Source of the DNA: an uncultured Bacteroidales bacterium
Lineage (GTDB): Bacteria; Bacteroidota; Bacteroidia; Bacteroidales; UBA932
Direction: 5' to 3'
Assembly (NCBI GenBank): GCA_947253655.1
Contig: CAMYAE010000009.1
Coordinates: 12,765 to 76,764, forward strand
DNA: 64,000 nt
The notes beneath the pieces are model-generated. The model did no database searches. It was not told where the DNA came from and was given only the letters and a program-made list of their open reading frames with translations. Numbering within the stretch: position 1 is the stretch's first letter; the number at the start of each line of letters is the position of its first letter. This document shows, piece after piece, positions 63,570 through 64,000 of the stretch. The position numbers were made by a program, and so were the translations under genes.

Positions 63570-64000
63570 ATGAAACGATATCTTATCCTGCTTATTGCTG
63601 CTGTCGCCTTTGCCTGTACAAAGGAAGTGACTGTCCCTGACGCAAATGACAACCTTCAAGAGGCTTCAGTCTCCGTGAACACAAGAGCGGTGATTGTGGA
63701 ATTCAGTGATGAAATGTGCAAGCTTGTTGAAGAGGATTTTGGTGCCGGGAAGCTGATTACAAAGAGCAAGGCACTTAACTCGGCAGTAGATGAATTGAAT
63801 ATCGTTTCTATTGAAAGAGTTTTCCCCTATGCCGGAGAATTCGAGGCCAGGCATAGAGAAGCAGGGCTGCATAAGGTTTATAAGATTGTTTTCGCAGATA
63901 ATGCAGGAAGCACCAAAGCTGTTGACGTACTTGGCAGCTTGTCCGGAATCGTTCAGGCAGAACCCGAAAGGCAGATCCGCCCTGTCGGTCCGTTTTTCAA
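63570..64000 (+). CDS. Lipoprotein, probable subtilisin-type (S8) protease, 3' end outside window
   Basis: The frame is open from the ATG at 63570 to the window end (143 full codons). It has a lipoprotein signal with Cys16 in AAVAFACTKEV. The visible part looks like an inhibitory prodomain: VIVEFSDEMCKLVEED, IERVFPYAGEFEARHREAGLHKVYKIVF, then LGSLSGIVQAEPERQIRPVG, the V-x-x-AEP-type end that precedes subtilase catalytic domains in Bacteroidota. The Asp/His/Ser triad would lie beyond the window, so the protease call is an inference from the prodomain alone. It lies after a strong terminator and probably has its own promoter. Confidence 0.6.
   Translation, partial: MKRYLILLIAAVAFACTKEVTVPDANDNLQEASVSVNTRAVIVEFSDEMCKLVEEDFGAGKLITKSKALNSAVDELNIVSIERVFPYAGEFEARHREAGLHKVYKIVFADNAGSTKAVDVLGSLSGIVQAEPERQIRPVGPFF

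Overview
The window comes from a chromosome of the phylum Bacteroidota, most likely order Bacteroidales. The evidence is two SusC/SusD pairs, BACON, DUF4988, DUF5683 and fimbrillin-like domains, surface-lipoprotein signals of the Cys-x-K-(D/E) kind, and a textbook Bacteroides-type promoter (TTTG, 19 bases, TATCTTTG) before a tRNA-Phe gene. I cannot assign a genus. There is no rRNA, insertion sequence, CRISPR array or phage gene.

Positions 1-24000 are mostly conserved housekeeping DNA. In order: a partial OmpA-like lipoprotein gene and ssb (-); a small zinc-ribbon protein and the M3 peptidase dcp (+); a nucleoside-type MFS carrier (-); the operon tgt, lptF/G-like, dut, murF (+); the operon hpt-adk fusion, obgE, PAP2 phosphatase (-); a helix-hairpin-helix outer-membrane protein (+); the operon parA, parB, DUF5683 protein, mltD (-); priA (-); tRNA-Phe; two small membrane-anchored proteins of unknown role (-); a 55-codon remnant that joins the two ends of an acyltransferase; and ferritin.

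Positions 24000-64000 are glycan-utilisation DNA in three blocks. Block A (24040-32690, +) is a tightly coupled operon of secreted enzymes: an ADP-ribosylglycohydrolase-fold protein, a GH106-like enzyme, a GH28 enzyme, a 188-residue beta-helix stub and a GH78 enzyme. This content suggests rhamnose- and galacturonate-containing pectic glycans. Block B (47085 down to 32695, -) is GH92, GH92, SusC, SusD, a terminator hairpin, GH31 and an unassigned six-hairpin-like enzyme, which suggests alpha-mannosides. Block C (47275 to beyond 64000, +) diverges from block B. It is SusC and SusD followed by seven consecutive predicted lipoproteins: two discoidin-like binding proteins, a DUF4988 calcineurin-type phosphoesterase, a BACON/OB-fold protein, a repeat-rich beta-helix protein, a fimbrillin-like protein, and the start of what looks like a subtilisin-type protease.

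In blocks B and C, SusC/SusD pairs would import glycan fragments that lipoproteins capture at the surface and that GH92/GH31 enzymes trim. The most unusual part is block C. It has no recognisable glycosidase but carries a surface phosphoesterase, and that protein shares a C-terminal domain of about 280 residues with a fimbrillin-like lipoprotein two genes further along. No hybrid two-component sensor, SusR, AraC or sigma/anti-sigma regulator is present in the window. All functions are inferred from sequence reading alone, without database searches.
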